In this document: positions 33,220 to 40,733 of the stretch, piece after piece
Position numbering within the stretch: the stretch's first letter is position 1
Layout of the letters: the number at the start of each line of letters is the position of its first letter
NCBI GenBank assembly: GCA_045586405.1
Contig: JAZNAG010000123.1
Span: 5,138-69,137 of the forward strand
Reading direction: 5' to 3'
Length of the DNA: 64,000 nucleotides
DNA from: SIG607 sp045586405
GTDB taxonomy: Bacteria; Bacillota; Clostridia; Oscillospirales; Acutalibacteraceae
Translations under genes and position numbers: made by a program
The notes under the pieces: model-generated
What the model was told of the DNA's origin: nothing
What the model saw: only the letters and a program-made list of their open reading frames with translations
The model's database searches: none

Positions 33220-34596
33220 ATGAACAAGAATAAAACCCTTGATATGACAACAGGACCGTTTCTTAAAAAAATACTGCTTTTTTCGTTTCCCATAATAGTT
33301 TCGGGAGTATTGCAACTGCTTTTTAATGCGGCTGATATTGCCATTGTTGGTAATTTTTCAAAGGACGGTGACTTTGCCGTATCTGCGGTGGGCTGTACCA
33401 CATCGCTTATTAACTGTATTATTTCCATTGCCATGGGACTTAGTAACGGCGCAGGTGTTTTGGTGGCTCAGTTTGTGGGCGCTAAAAACAGTAAGCAGGT
33501 TAAAAATACGGTACATACCGCAATGCTGCTGTCGGTTATATGCGGCGGGGTAATGGGTGTTGCGGGATTTTTGTTTTCAAAGCCTTTGCTTTGCCTTATG
33601 GGTACACCGGACGATGTTTTGCCTCTGGCGGTGCTTTATGTAAAAATATATTTTATCGGTCTTCCGGTACAAATGATATATAACTTTGGCAGTTCAATTC
33701 TTCGTGCCATAGGGGATACCACCCGTCCGCTTCTCTTTCTTGCAATTTCGGGTGTGGTGAATGTAGTGCTTAATATCCTCTTTGTTTCACTTTTTGATAT
33801 GAGTGTTGATGGCGTAGCCTTGGCAACAATAATATCTCAGGGCGTTTCTGCAGTACTTGTTGTGCTTTATATGATAAAACAGGAAAACGACTGTAAACTC
33901 GAAATAAAAAAACTCAACCTGTCTTTAAGAACGATAAGACAGATATTTTATATAGGTATTCCCGCAGGTCTTCAGAGCGTTATTTTTTCCTTTTCAAACG
34001 CTATACTGCAAAGCACCATAAATTCTTTCGGTGCTTACGCTATGGCAGGTAGCGCCGCCGCAAACGCTATTGCAGGTTTTGTACTTATGCCTATGAATTC
34101 AATACACCATGCGGCAAGTAATTTTATAGGTCAGAATACAGGCGCTAAAAAAATAGAACAGATAAAGAAACTTACAAAACTTCTTTGTGCAACGGTTACC
34201 GTTATCGGAGTTGTTTTAGGTTCTGCGGCTACAATATTCAGAGAAAGTTTAATCGGTATATTTACAAAAAATCCTCAGTCTATGCAATATGCGGTTATAC
34301 ATTTAAGCGTAATATGTTTGCCCTATTTCGTGTGCGGTATAAATGATGTTGTGGTCGGCTGTATACGCGGTATGGGGACTGCTGTTTCGCCAATGCTTGT
34401 TTCCCTTGCGGGTATATGCGGTTTCAGACTTATATGGATATGGGGTGTATTCCCGTATCTCAGAAGAACTTTTGAAGGAACAAATACACAGTATATGCTT
34501 CTGTTTATTTCATATTTCATCAGTTGGGCTATAACCCTGGCTTTTCAACTACTGGTTTATAAAAGGACATATAATAAACTTAAAAGATGTATATAA
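33220..34596 (+). CDS. MATE-family efflux protein
   Basis: 458 residues with about 12 membrane helices in two homologous halves. Characteristic segments are FNAADIAIVGNF in helix 2 and GIPAGLQSVIFSFSNA at the start of the second half. It should export cationic or aromatic compounds using H+ or Na+. AAAAGGTG precedes the ATG, 45 bases after the dockerin protein's stop with no terminator, so the two could be co-transcribed. The transported compound is unknown. Confidence 0.92.
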   Translation: MNKNKTLDMTTGPFLKKILLFSFPIIVSGVLQLLFNAADIAIVGNFSKDGDFAVSAVGCTTSLINCIISIAMGLSNGAGVLVAQFVGAKNSKQVKNTVHTAMLLSVICGGVMGVAGFLFSKPLLCLMGTPDDVLPLAVLYVKIYFIGLPVQMIYNFGSSILRAIGDTTRPLLFLAISGVVNVVLNILFVSLFDMSVDGVALATIISQGVSAVLVVLYMIKQENDCKLEIKKLNLSLRTIRQIFYIGIPAGLQSVIFSFSNAILQSTINSFGAYAMAGSAAANAIAGFVLMPMNSIHHAASNFIGQNTGAKKIEQIKKLTKLLCATVTVIGVVLGSAATIFRESLIGIFTKNPQSMQYAVIHLSVICLPYFVCGINDVVVGCIRGMGTAVSPMLVSLAGICGFRLIWIWGVFPYLRRTFEGTNTQYMLLFISYFISWAITLAFQLLVYKRTYNKLKRCI

Positions 34597-34604
34597 AAAG
34601 AAAA

Positions 34605-34632
34605 AGAGCAATCCAAATCGGATTGCTCTAAA
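34605..34632. terminator. Terminator between MATE and rpmB
   Basis: A 10-bp stem AGAGCAATCC (34605-34614) with its complement at 34620-34629 lies between convergent genes. A-rich and AT-rich flanks on the two sides suggest use on both strands. Confidence 0.75.
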
Positions 34633-34658
34633 TTCTAATCTTAAAAGAATTAACTTTG

Positions 34659-34847
34659 TTAGATTGCGCGTGTAACCTTTCCGGAACGCAGGCAACGGGT
34701 GCAAGCGTAAATACGACGCGGAGAACCGTCAACAATAGCTTTAACTCTCTTAACATTGGGCTTCCAGGTACGGTTTGTACGTCTGTGAGAGTGAGAAACC
34801 TTAATACCGAAAGTAATTTCTTTACTGCAGATATCACATTTAGCCAT
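34659..34847 (-). CDS. rpmB: 50S ribosomal protein L28
   Basis: 62 residues from the ATG at 34847, which has GGAGGTG four bases upstream; the longer frame starting at 34856 runs through that site. It begins MAKCDICSKEITFGIKVSHS and ends with CTRCLRSGKVTRAI. The two CxxC pairs mark the zinc-binding form. It is monocistronic. Confidence 0.96.
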   Translation of the reverse strand: MAKCDICSKEITFGIKVSHSHRRTNRTWKPNVKRVKAIVDGSPRRIYACTRCLRSGKVTRAI

Positions 34848-35005
34848 GTTAAGCACCTCCTTCTAGAATTTTAAAACAAATTTACATTAGCAAAGGCAAT
34901 TATAACAGATGTGAAGGAAAAAAGCAAGTGTTTTTTTATATTATTTTGTGTTTTAATATCTAATTGAATTTTCGCCTTTAGTATGGTATATTATTTTATA
35001 TAAAT

Positions 35006-35082
35006 GCGCTTGTAGCTCAGCTGGATAGAGCACTGCCCTCCGACGGCAGGTGTCGGCGGTTCGAATCCGTTCAAGCGCGCCA
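35006..35082 (+). tRNA. tRNA-Arg (anticodon CCG)
   Basis: A full cloverleaf: acceptor GCGCTTG pairs with CAAGCGC, D-stem GCTC/GAGC, anticodon stem CTGCC/GGCAG with loop CTCCGAC (anticodon CCG, reads CGG), and a T-arm with TTCGAAT. The discriminator is G and CCA is encoded at 35080-35082. Confidence 0.95.
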
Positions 35083-35116
35083 AACAAAAAGCACCCTCCA
35101 GGGTGCTTTTTGTTTG
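35081..35116 (+). terminator. Terminator of tRNA-Arg
   Basis: A 16-bp perfect inverted repeat (35081-35096 with 35101-35116) starts at the last bases of the tRNA CCA. It contains GCACCC/GGGTGC followed by TTTTTG. Confidence 0.88.
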
Positions 35117-35261
35117 GCACATTTAAGCGGTAAGCAGAATCGTCGGGTTCGTCGAAGCAGCCGCAAAGGCGCGATAGCCTTAGCGGACTGTGAAGTCTCG
35201 AGTAAGGCATAGATTTCGTCAACCGCTCGGAGCGGTCGAAATAATGCCGACGCAGAGTACC

Positions 35262-35299
35262 CGTTCAAGCGTGAACCCTCCAGGGTGCTTTTTGTTTGA
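35262..35299 (+). repeat. Decayed duplicate of the tRNA-Arg 3' end and terminator
   Basis: CCGTTCAAGCG and then ACCCTCCAGGGTGCTTTT repeat the tRNA 3' end (from 35068) and its terminator, but lack about 13 bases between the two blocks, so the tRNA end is broken and the terminator stem shortened. The 145 bases between the two copies (35117-35261) are noticeably G+C-richer than their surroundings and contain no gene. Duplication of a tRNA 3' end is what integration at a tRNA gene produces, but local tandem duplication could also explain it. Confidence 0.75.
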
Positions 35300-35356
35300 C
35301 TTGTTTAAGCAATTTTTTACAAGAAAAAGATTTTTTTATTTTTTTTAAAAAAAGCC

Positions 35357-35385
35357 TTGACAAAGGCTTTACACTGTGGTAATAT
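35357..35385 (+). promoter_or_regulatory. Promoter of the 5S rRNA gene
   Basis: TTGACA (35357-35362) and TAATAT (35380-35385) with a 17-base spacer, 25 bases before the 5S sequence. Confidence 0.8.
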
Positions 35386-35409
35386 ATCAAAGTCGCAAGA
35401 CGAAATACA

Positions 35410-35525
<116 letters not shown>

Positions 35526-35531
35526 ACATTA

Positions 35532-35560
35532 AACAGGTCAATAGACCTGTTTTTTATTTT
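35532..35560 (+). terminator. Terminator after 5S rRNA
   Basis: AACAGGTC pairs with GACCTGTT around a short loop, followed by TTTTTATTTTT. Confidence 0.88.
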
Positions 35561-35639
35561 TATATATTTTTTCTTGTAAAATCCGCCGTAATAAGATATA
35601 TTATATATATACATAATATTACCGAAAAGGAGTATTAAA

Positions 35640-37223
35640 ATGAATAAAGAAAAAATTGTTTCGGGAAAAACCTATCTTGGTATAGAGCTTGGTTCTACAA
35701 GAATCAAAGCCTGTCTTATTGACGAAAACTATGCGGTTATCGCAAGTGGCGGATATGAATGGGAAAACCGCTATGAGAACGGTTACTGGACATACTCTCT
35801 TGATGATATTCACAGCGGTATAAAAGGCTGTTTTAAAGACCTATGCGCAAATATTGAAAAGGAGTACGGCGTTGCTTTTGAGAAAACTGAGGCTATCGGT
35901 ATTTCTGGTATGATGCACGGCTTCTTGCCCTTTGATAAAAACGGTAATTTGCTTACTCCTTTCAGAACCTGGAGAAATACTACAACCGCCAAGGCTGCGG
36001 CAGAACTGTCAGAACTTTTTAAGTTCAATGTTCCTCAGCGCTGGAGTATTTCACATCTTTATCAGGCAATTTTGAATGATGAGCCTTATGTTAAGGATAT
36101 TGCCTATATAACCACCCTTTCGGGTTATATTCATTATCTGCTTACCGGTGAGCATGAACTTGGCGTCGGCGAGGCTTCGGGTATGTTCCCCATAACCGAT
36201 AACAATTATGATAAGGATATGCTTGCTAAGTTTTCTGACCTTATTAAAGACAGAAACTTTGACTGGAAAATTGAAGAAATTTTGCCTAAGGTTAAGGTTG
36301 CAGGGGATAGCGGTACCGAGCTTTCCGATAGCGGTGCAAAGTTTATTGACGAAAGAGGCATTCTTAAAGCAGGAATTCCTATGTGCGCCCCCGAGGGCGA
36401 TGCGGGTACGGGTATGGTTGCTACCAACGCTGTGCTTGAGAGAACGGGTAATGTTTCTGCAGGTACCTCTATTTTCGGTATGCTTGTACTTGAAAAGCCT
36501 CTCAAAAACGTGTATGAGGAAATTGACGTTGTAACCACTCCTGCAGGTTCACCCGTTGCTATGGTGCATTGTAACAACTGTTGCGGTGAGCTTGACGCAT
36601 TCGTTAAAATGTTTGGCGAATTTGCAGCCCTTGCAGGACTTAAAATGGATAAATCCGACCTTTACGGTCTGCTTTATAATAACACCGAAAACGGCGATGC
36701 TGACTGTGGCGGAATAACCGCTTATAACTACCTTTCGGGTGAGCATATTTCGGGTATTGAAAAGGGAAGTCCTATGTATTTCCGTACCCCTGACAGCAAA
36801 ATGACTCTTGCTAACTTTATGAAGGCAGAACTTTACTCGGCTATGGCTACTCTTAAAGTAGGCATGGAAATTCTTATTGATAAAGAAAATGCAAAGGCTG
36901 ATAAATTCCTCGGCCACGGTGGTCTTTTCAAGGTTAAGGGTATCGCTCAGCAGATTTTGAGTAATGCGCTTAATACTAAGGTTAGCGTAATGGAAACCGC
37001 AAGTGAGGGCGGTGCCTGGGGTATGGCACTTCTCGCCGCTTATATGATGAATAAAAATGACAAAACCCTTGGCGTATGGCTTGAAGAAAATGTATTTTCA
37101 AGCATGGCTACTCAGGTAACAACCCCCGATAAAGCAGGTGTTGACGGCTTTAACGCTTATATAAAACGCTATAAAACCGGACTTTCTGCTGAAAAAGAAC
37201 TTGAAAAGGTTCACGGTATATAA
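35640..37223 (+). CDS. FGGY-family carbohydrate kinase (xylulokinase/ribulokinase-like)
   Basis: 527 residues. The N-terminal ATPase fold starts YLGIELGSTRIKACLID (phosphate 1 loop). FGGY-type features follow: GISGMMHGFLPFD, the substrate-side EGDAGTGMV, GNVSAGTSIFGML and the C-terminal GHGGLFKVKG with SEGGAWGMAL. It should phosphorylate a pentulose or related ketose. AAAGGAG precedes the ATG. No isomerase or transporter is adjacent, so the sugar cannot be specified. Confidence 0.85.
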   Translation: MNKEKIVSGKTYLGIELGSTRIKACLIDENYAVIASGGYEWENRYENGYWTYSLDDIHSGIKGCFKDLCANIEKEYGVAFEKTEAIGISGMMHGFLPFDKNGNLLTPFRTWRNTTTAKAAAELSELFKFNVPQRWSISHLYQAILNDEPYVKDIAYITTLSGYIHYLLTGEHELGVGEASGMFPITDNNYDKDMLAKFSDLIKDRNFDWKIEEILPKVKVAGDSGTELSDSGAKFIDERGILKAGIPMCAPEGDAGTGMVATNAVLERTGNVSAGTSIFGMLVLEKPLKNVYEEIDVVTTPAGSPVAMVHCNNCCGELDAFVKMFGEFAALAGLKMDKSDLYGLLYNNTENGDADCGGITAYNYLSGEHISGIEKGSPMYFRTPDSKMTLANFMKAELYSAMATLKVGMEILIDKENAKADKFLGHGGLFKVKGIAQQILSNALNTKVSVMETASEGGAWGMALLAAYMMNKNDKTLGVWLEENVFSSMATQVTTPDKAGVDGFNAYIKRYKTGLSAEKELEKVHGI

Positions 37224-37238
37224 CGGGTAATAAATAAT

Positions 37239-37283
37239 AACCGCCTTTCATATCTTAAATTAGATATGAAAGGCGGTTTTTTT
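37239..37283 (+). terminator. Terminator between the kinase and the deacetylase gene
   Basis: A 17-bp perfect stem (AACCGCCTTTCATATCT at 37239-37255, complement at 37262-37278) is followed by TTTTTTT. The T-run touches the ATG of the deacetylase gene at 37284, so the hairpin would sit in that gene's leader if transcription began upstream. Confidence 0.88.
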
Positions 37284-37826
37284 ATGAAATGCTTAATAAT
37301 TACAAAAAGGCAGATTACACTTGCCTGCGCCCTTGTGGTAGCCTTTACGGTGTGCATAATCGGTACGCTGTCGGCGGTGGCGGATAATAATAAAAAACTG
37401 CCTATATACTGCGTTGAATGCAGTGAAAAAAAGATAGCGATTTCCTTTGATGCGGCGTGGGGTAATGATGATACCGAAACCCTTATAAATATCCTTGCTG
37501 AATATGATGTTCCTGCTACATTTTTTGTGGTGGGCGCTTGGGTGGATAAATATCCCGAATCGGTAAAGCAACTGTCTGACGCAGGGCATAGAATAGAAAA
37601 CCATTCCAATACCCACCCCTATATGACAAAACTGTCGGTAGAGCAAATGAAGAACGAGGTAGAGTGCTGTAACCGGAAAATTTCAAGTGTTACGGGCAGA
37701 ACACCAACCCTTATAAGAGTTCCCTACGGCGATTACGATAACCGTGTTGTTGAAACAATAGAGAGCATGAATATGTACTGTATTCAGTGGGATGTTGAAA
37801 CACTTGCAACAAAAGTAATAGTGTGA
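37284..37826 (+). pseudogene. PdaB-like polysaccharide deacetylase, 5' part (interrupted by element)
   Basis: Residues 1-171 of a NodB-type deacetylase, plus ten codons of element sequence ending at TGA 37824-37826. A signal anchor (about residues 10-33) is followed by NodB motif 1 (SFDAAWGND), motif 2 (NHSNTH, metal histidines) and motif 3 (RVPYGDYD). The frame breaks inside motif 4 at QWDV. The missing part is found intact at 43013-43270 and the joined length is 256 residues, like sporulation-specific PdaB of Bacillus subtilis (cortex/peptidoglycan deacetylation). The truncated product lacks motif 5 and would be inactive. The name PdaB-like rests on length and layout. Confidence 0.9.
37777..37819 (+). 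other. attL of the element
   Basis: Left junction. The chromosomal half ends ...CAGTGGGATGTT, followed by the GA crossover dinucleotide at 37797-37798 and the element half AACACTTGC plus the arm AACAAAAGTAAT. The chromosomal CAGT here mirrors ACTG at 43023-43026 in attR, each eight bases from GA, so attB is also roughly symmetric. Confidence 0.85.
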
Positions 37827-37832
37827 TATAAT
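37804..37832 (+). promoter_or_regulatory. Recombinase promoter overlapping the att arm
   Basis: TTGCAA (37804-37809) and TATAAT (37827-37832) have a 17-base spacer and an extended -10 TG. The spacer contains the right attP arm (37808-37819). Recombinase bound at its own site would therefore cover its promoter, giving a simple means of autorepression. Confidence 0.7.
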
Positions 37833-37854
37833 ATGCAAGGAAAGGATATCTTTT

Positions 37855-39420
37855 GTGGTGCTTCAAGCAGTGAAAAAGATAGGATTTTCAAAGAAATACT
37901 TGATATTATATTTTCAAAAAAAGGGGATGTTGAAAGTGATAGCGATATATGCGAGACAGTCGGTAGACAAGAAAGACAGTCTTTCAATAGAAACTCAAAT
38001 TAATCTTTGCACCAATTACATAAATGCCAGCCCACACTCTGAAACGATTGAAACATATCAGGATAAAGGTTATTCAGGGAAAAATATCCATAGACCTGAT
38101 TTTACACGAATGATGGCAGATATAGAAAGTGGCAAAATATCAAAAATCGTTGTTTACAAACTTGATAGAATAAGCAGAAATCTTTTAGATTTTATGAGTA
38201 TGTATAAAATCTTTAATGAGCATAAAATTGAGTTTTGTTCTGTAAATGATACTTTTGACACTACTACCCCTATGGGTCGCGGTATGTTAAAAATAGCAAT
38301 GGTTTTTGCGGAAATGGAACGAGAGTCAATTCAACTCCGTGTTAAAGACAACTATTACGAGCGGATAAAAGATGGTAGATGGGCGGGTGGTCCAGCACCT
38401 TATGGTTTTAAGAACGGAAGAACAAAAAACAATATACCTACACTAATTAGAGTTAGCGAAGAAATTACCGCCATTAAATTAGCATTTAATCATTATGAAG
38501 ATGATTTTGCAATGTCTCTTGGTAAGGTGGCAAGATTACTTGAAAAAAGGGGATACCAAAGCAGAAAACGGAAAACATTTGACAATGTTACAATCGCTCG
38601 TATCTTACAAAACCCTGTTTATGCAATAGCAGATGAAACCTTATATAAGTATTTCAAAACAAGAAAAGCAAAGATACTTAACCCCATAGAAGAATGGGAT
38701 GGAACTCGTTCCGCAGTAATAGTCGGTAAAAGGGTTGCAAATAACAACACAAGAAAATATACTGACTTGTCAGAACAAACAGTTTATTTAACTAATTTTA
38801 AGGGTTTTATAAAATCAAGACAATATGTTAAAGTGCAAGAACGATTAGCACAAAATCAACAAATTAAGAGAGCAAATGCACCGACAAGAATGGAAGAATT
38901 GGCAGGGTTAGTTAAGTGTAGCAAATGCAAAGAACACTATGCTATTAAAATGTATAATGCAAATAAACTTGATTGCTACGGTAATCGTTCATTGCATTTA
39001 TGCGATGCTACTTTCAAAACAGTCAATTTTGAAGAATTAAGAAAAAGCATTCGCATAAAAGTTTTAGATGTTATAAAACACTTGGCAGAACGAGTTGAAG
39101 AAAGCGAAAGAGGTTATAAAAAAATTGAAGAAGAGTTAAATAAATTAGTTGAAGAAAGGGATAATCTTGTTTTACTTTCTCGTGGCAAAACGAAATTAGA
39201 AAAAGCATTTGCAGATACCATTGAAAGAATACAAGACCAAATAGAGCAAAAGGAATTACAACTTTCAACATATACCCCTATAAGATATGAAGCCTTTAAT
39301 TTTGACCTTATTGAAATGGAACTTGCTGATGTTGAAAAGGCAAAAGAGATTTACCGCAAACTTATTAAACGAGTTTTACTTGAAGAAAATGGCAACTATA
39401 CAATAGAGTGGAAAATATAA
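37855..39420 (+). CDS. Large serine recombinase (site-specific integrase/excisionase)
   Basis: 521 residues from GTG 37855, which has AAAGGA eight bases upstream; ATG 37927 or GTG 37936 would give the family-typical start 24-27 residues later. The resolvase domain has the nucleophile serine in IYARQSVDKKDSLSIE, DKGYSGKNIHRPDF, and the YKLDRISRN and GRGMLKIAMVFAEMER segments. A recombinase domain (about residues 180-290) and a zinc ribbon (LVKCSKCKEHY ... HLCDATF, about 358-385) are followed by a coiled coil (about 415-475). It lies 35 bases inside attL, as these enzymes usually do, and should catalyse attP x attB integration and, with a directionality factor, excision. Confidence 0.95.
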   Translation: MVLQAVKKIGFSKKYLILYFQKKGMLKVIAIYARQSVDKKDSLSIETQINLCTNYINASPHSETIETYQDKGYSGKNIHRPDFTRMMADIESGKISKIVVYKLDRISRNLLDFMSMYKIFNEHKIEFCSVNDTFDTTTPMGRGMLKIAMVFAEMERESIQLRVKDNYYERIKDGRWAGGPAPYGFKNGRTKNNIPTLIRVSEEITAIKLAFNHYEDDFAMSLGKVARLLEKRGYQSRKRKTFDNVTIARILQNPVYAIADETLYKYFKTRKAKILNPIEEWDGTRSAVIVGKRVANNNTRKYTDLSEQTVYLTNFKGFIKSRQYVKVQERLAQNQQIKRANAPTRMEELAGLVKCSKCKEHYAIKMYNANKLDCYGNRSLHLCDATFKTVNFEELRKSIRIKVLDVIKHLAERVEESERGYKKIEEELNKLVEERDNLVLLSRGKTKLEKAFADTIERIQDQIEQKELQLSTYTPIRYEAFNFDLIEMELADVEKAKEIYRKLIKRVLLEENGNYTIEWKI

Positions 39421-39421
39421 C

Positions 39422-39464
39422 AAAAAGATATGAGAGATTTTTAGTTTTCTCTCATATCTTTTTT
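39422..39464. terminator. Bidirectional terminator, first of a duplicated pair
   Basis: AAAGATATGAGAGA pairs with TCTCTCATATCTTT, with A- and T-runs on the flanks. It separates the recombinase gene from the convergent 55-residue gene, whose stop lies in the loop. A nearly identical hairpin is at 40684-40726. Confidence 0.88.
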
Positions 39465-39608
39465 ACTTTGCTCGGTATTATAGATTTTTTCTGCTTTCTC
39501 ATAGGTACAATGTTTTTCTGCTCTTATCTCTGCAATACGGAGTGCCTTTTTCCATTTCTCAACATTATAAACTTTGTGCAGTTTTTCAATAGTGTAGTCT
39601 TTGCTCAT
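39441..39608 (-). CDS. Small hypothetical protein of the element (55 residues)
   Basis: Encodes MSKDYTIEKLHKVYNVEKWK and then KALRIAEIRAEKHCTYEKAE, a charged helical protein of unknown family. TAGGTGG lies six to ten bases before the ATG. It starts 11 bases after the MobV gene on the same strand, so it belongs to the mobilisation operon. Small size, charge and position next to a recombinase make it one candidate for a recombination directionality factor or relaxase accessory protein, but nothing in its sequence proves this. Confidence 0.65.
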   Translation of the reverse strand: MSKDYTIEKLHKVYNVEKWKKALRIAEIRAEKHCTYEKAEKIYNTEQSKKDMREN

Positions 39609-39619
39609 ACATTTACCAC

Positions 39620-40306
39620 CTACCTTAATTCATCAAAAATATCACTTTCAAGGGATTGCGGTGCAATTTCCTTTTCATCTGATAAAACATTGTTTGCTAT
39701 TTCAATTAGTTCTTTTTCCAACCTTTCACTTTCTGCCTTGTGCCATTCGTGTAGTGTTTGGTGTCTTGCTCCTGTCTGCTCTTTGCTTTCGCCACGAATT
39801 AACCCAAACTGAGCCATTGCAGCCGCATAACTATCTTGTAATTCAATTATTTGAGATTTCTTTCCAAAATATTTGCTCGCATTAAATTTTCCATTGTGAT
39901 ATGTGGTAATGTAGGCATGAATATGAAAAGTTTTTTCATCTGCATTGGTGAATAATTTTAATAATTTTTCTTTTCCAAAAGTCTTACACAACCATTTAAC
40001 ATTTGCCTTTATCCACTCGTTTTTATCAATTTGATTTTCCATTTCAGGTGAAAAAGTCAAAACAAACTCCGTTAATACAACGGCATCTTTTCGCACCTTT
40101 TTGCCTGTTGCTTTCTCTTGAGCTTTAATTGCTCTTTTCAAAGTCTTTCTCATTGTTTCATTATACTGGCTATATGAAATATTTTCTTTTTCTCTTTCGG
40201 GGTGTGCTCGGTTGTATAGTCGGTCTCGGTGTTTTTGGTGTCGCTCAATATTTGCTACACTACCGAGTTTGTATTTTTGAAATCGCACTATCGCATAATT
40301 GCTCAT
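39620..40306 (-). CDS. MobV-family (Pre/Mob) relaxase, short form
   Basis: 228 residues. It begins with the MobV signature MSNYAIVRFQKYKLGSVANI, then ERHQKHRDRLYNRAHPE. The metal-binding histidine motif appears as KTFHIHAYITTY, followed by ASKYFGKKSQIIELQDSYA. MobV relaxases nick oriT so that a helper conjugation system can move the DNA. Typical members have 350-500 residues; this one keeps the catalytic N-terminal part and lacks the long helical C-terminus. AAAGGAG precedes the ATG. Confidence 0.85.
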   Translation of the reverse strand: MSNYAIVRFQKYKLGSVANIERHQKHRDRLYNRAHPEREKENISYSQYNETMRKTLKRAIKAQEKATGKKVRKDAVVLTEFVLTFSPEMENQIDKNEWIKANVKWLCKTFGKEKLLKLFTNADEKTFHIHAYITTYHNGKFNASKYFGKKSQIIELQDSYAAAMAQFGLIRGESKEQTGARHQTLHEWHKAESERLEKELIEIANNVLSDEKEIAPQSLESDIFDELR

Positions 40307-40440
40307 ATCAAAAACTCCTTTGCTTTGTAATCAAGAGCAAAGGAACGGCAACACACACGAAAGGAAAGGTGTCGCCGTTTAACCTTACGAAAAATCATTT
40401 TGGAAACGGTGATTTTCCGTGCGGTCATATCTCTGCTCTA
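40307..40440. other. Hairpin-rich region upstream of mobV, candidate oriT
   Basis: Three inverted repeats lie in the 134 bases before mobV: CCTTTGCT/AGCAAAGG (about 40317-40342), AACGGC/GCCGTT, and AAAATCA/TGATTTT. MobV origins of transfer are normally hairpins directly upstream of the relaxase gene, so this is the natural place for oriT. The nick site cannot be fixed by eye. Confidence 0.45.
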
Positions 40441-40586
40441 TAAAATCAGTATGTGAAATCTGGTTTTATTTCGGCAGAAATATGACTTACTACGGATTGT
40501 ACCAATCCTGTAAGGTCTTGCAGACGGCATTTGCAAAAAATATCTCTCATATTTATTACAAAGAAAACGGAAAGGAGCAAACAAAA

Positions 40587-40697
40587 ATGAACGAAACACT
40601 TTATGATTTAGAGCAAAAACAAAATGCCGTAGAACTTGACATACAAGCATTATATGAAACCTTGCAAAAGGAAATTAACGAACAAAAAAAGATATGA
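40587..40697 (+). CDS. 36-residue coiled-coil peptide
   Basis: Encodes MNETLYDLEQKQNAVELDIQ and ALYETLQKEINEQKKI, a heptad-patterned helix. AAAGGAG lies ten bases upstream of the ATG. The frame stays open further upstream but without another good start. It is divergent from mobV and ends inside the second copy of the twin terminator. No family is recognised; it may be a small accessory protein of the element. Confidence 0.5.
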   Translation: MNETLYDLEQKQNAVELDIQALYETLQKEINEQKKI

Positions 40698-40726
40698 GAG
40701 ATTTTGTTTTCTCTCATATCTTTTTT
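40684..40726. terminator. Bidirectional terminator, second of the duplicated pair
   Basis: The same GATATGAGAGA...TCTCTCATATC hairpin as at 39422-39464, differing only in loop length and one or two bases. It separates the 36-residue gene from the convergent YjbR gene. Confidence 0.88.
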
Positions 40727-40733
40727 GATAATA

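Noticed and set aside
34953..35222. Minus-strand 89-codon frame with LERIRTADTCRRRAVLYPAE
   Set aside because: It is the antisense of tRNA-Arg and its terminator; this peptide is a well-known artefact of tRNA antisense translation.
37266..37283. ATG 37266 as start of the deacetylase
   Set aside because: It lies in the stem of the kinase terminator and has no ribosome site; ATG 37284 gives a normal signal anchor.
40419..40586. 56-codon upstream extension of the 36-residue element protein
   Set aside because: Cysteine- and tyrosine-rich sequence without pattern or ribosome site; AAAGGAG marks ATG 40587.
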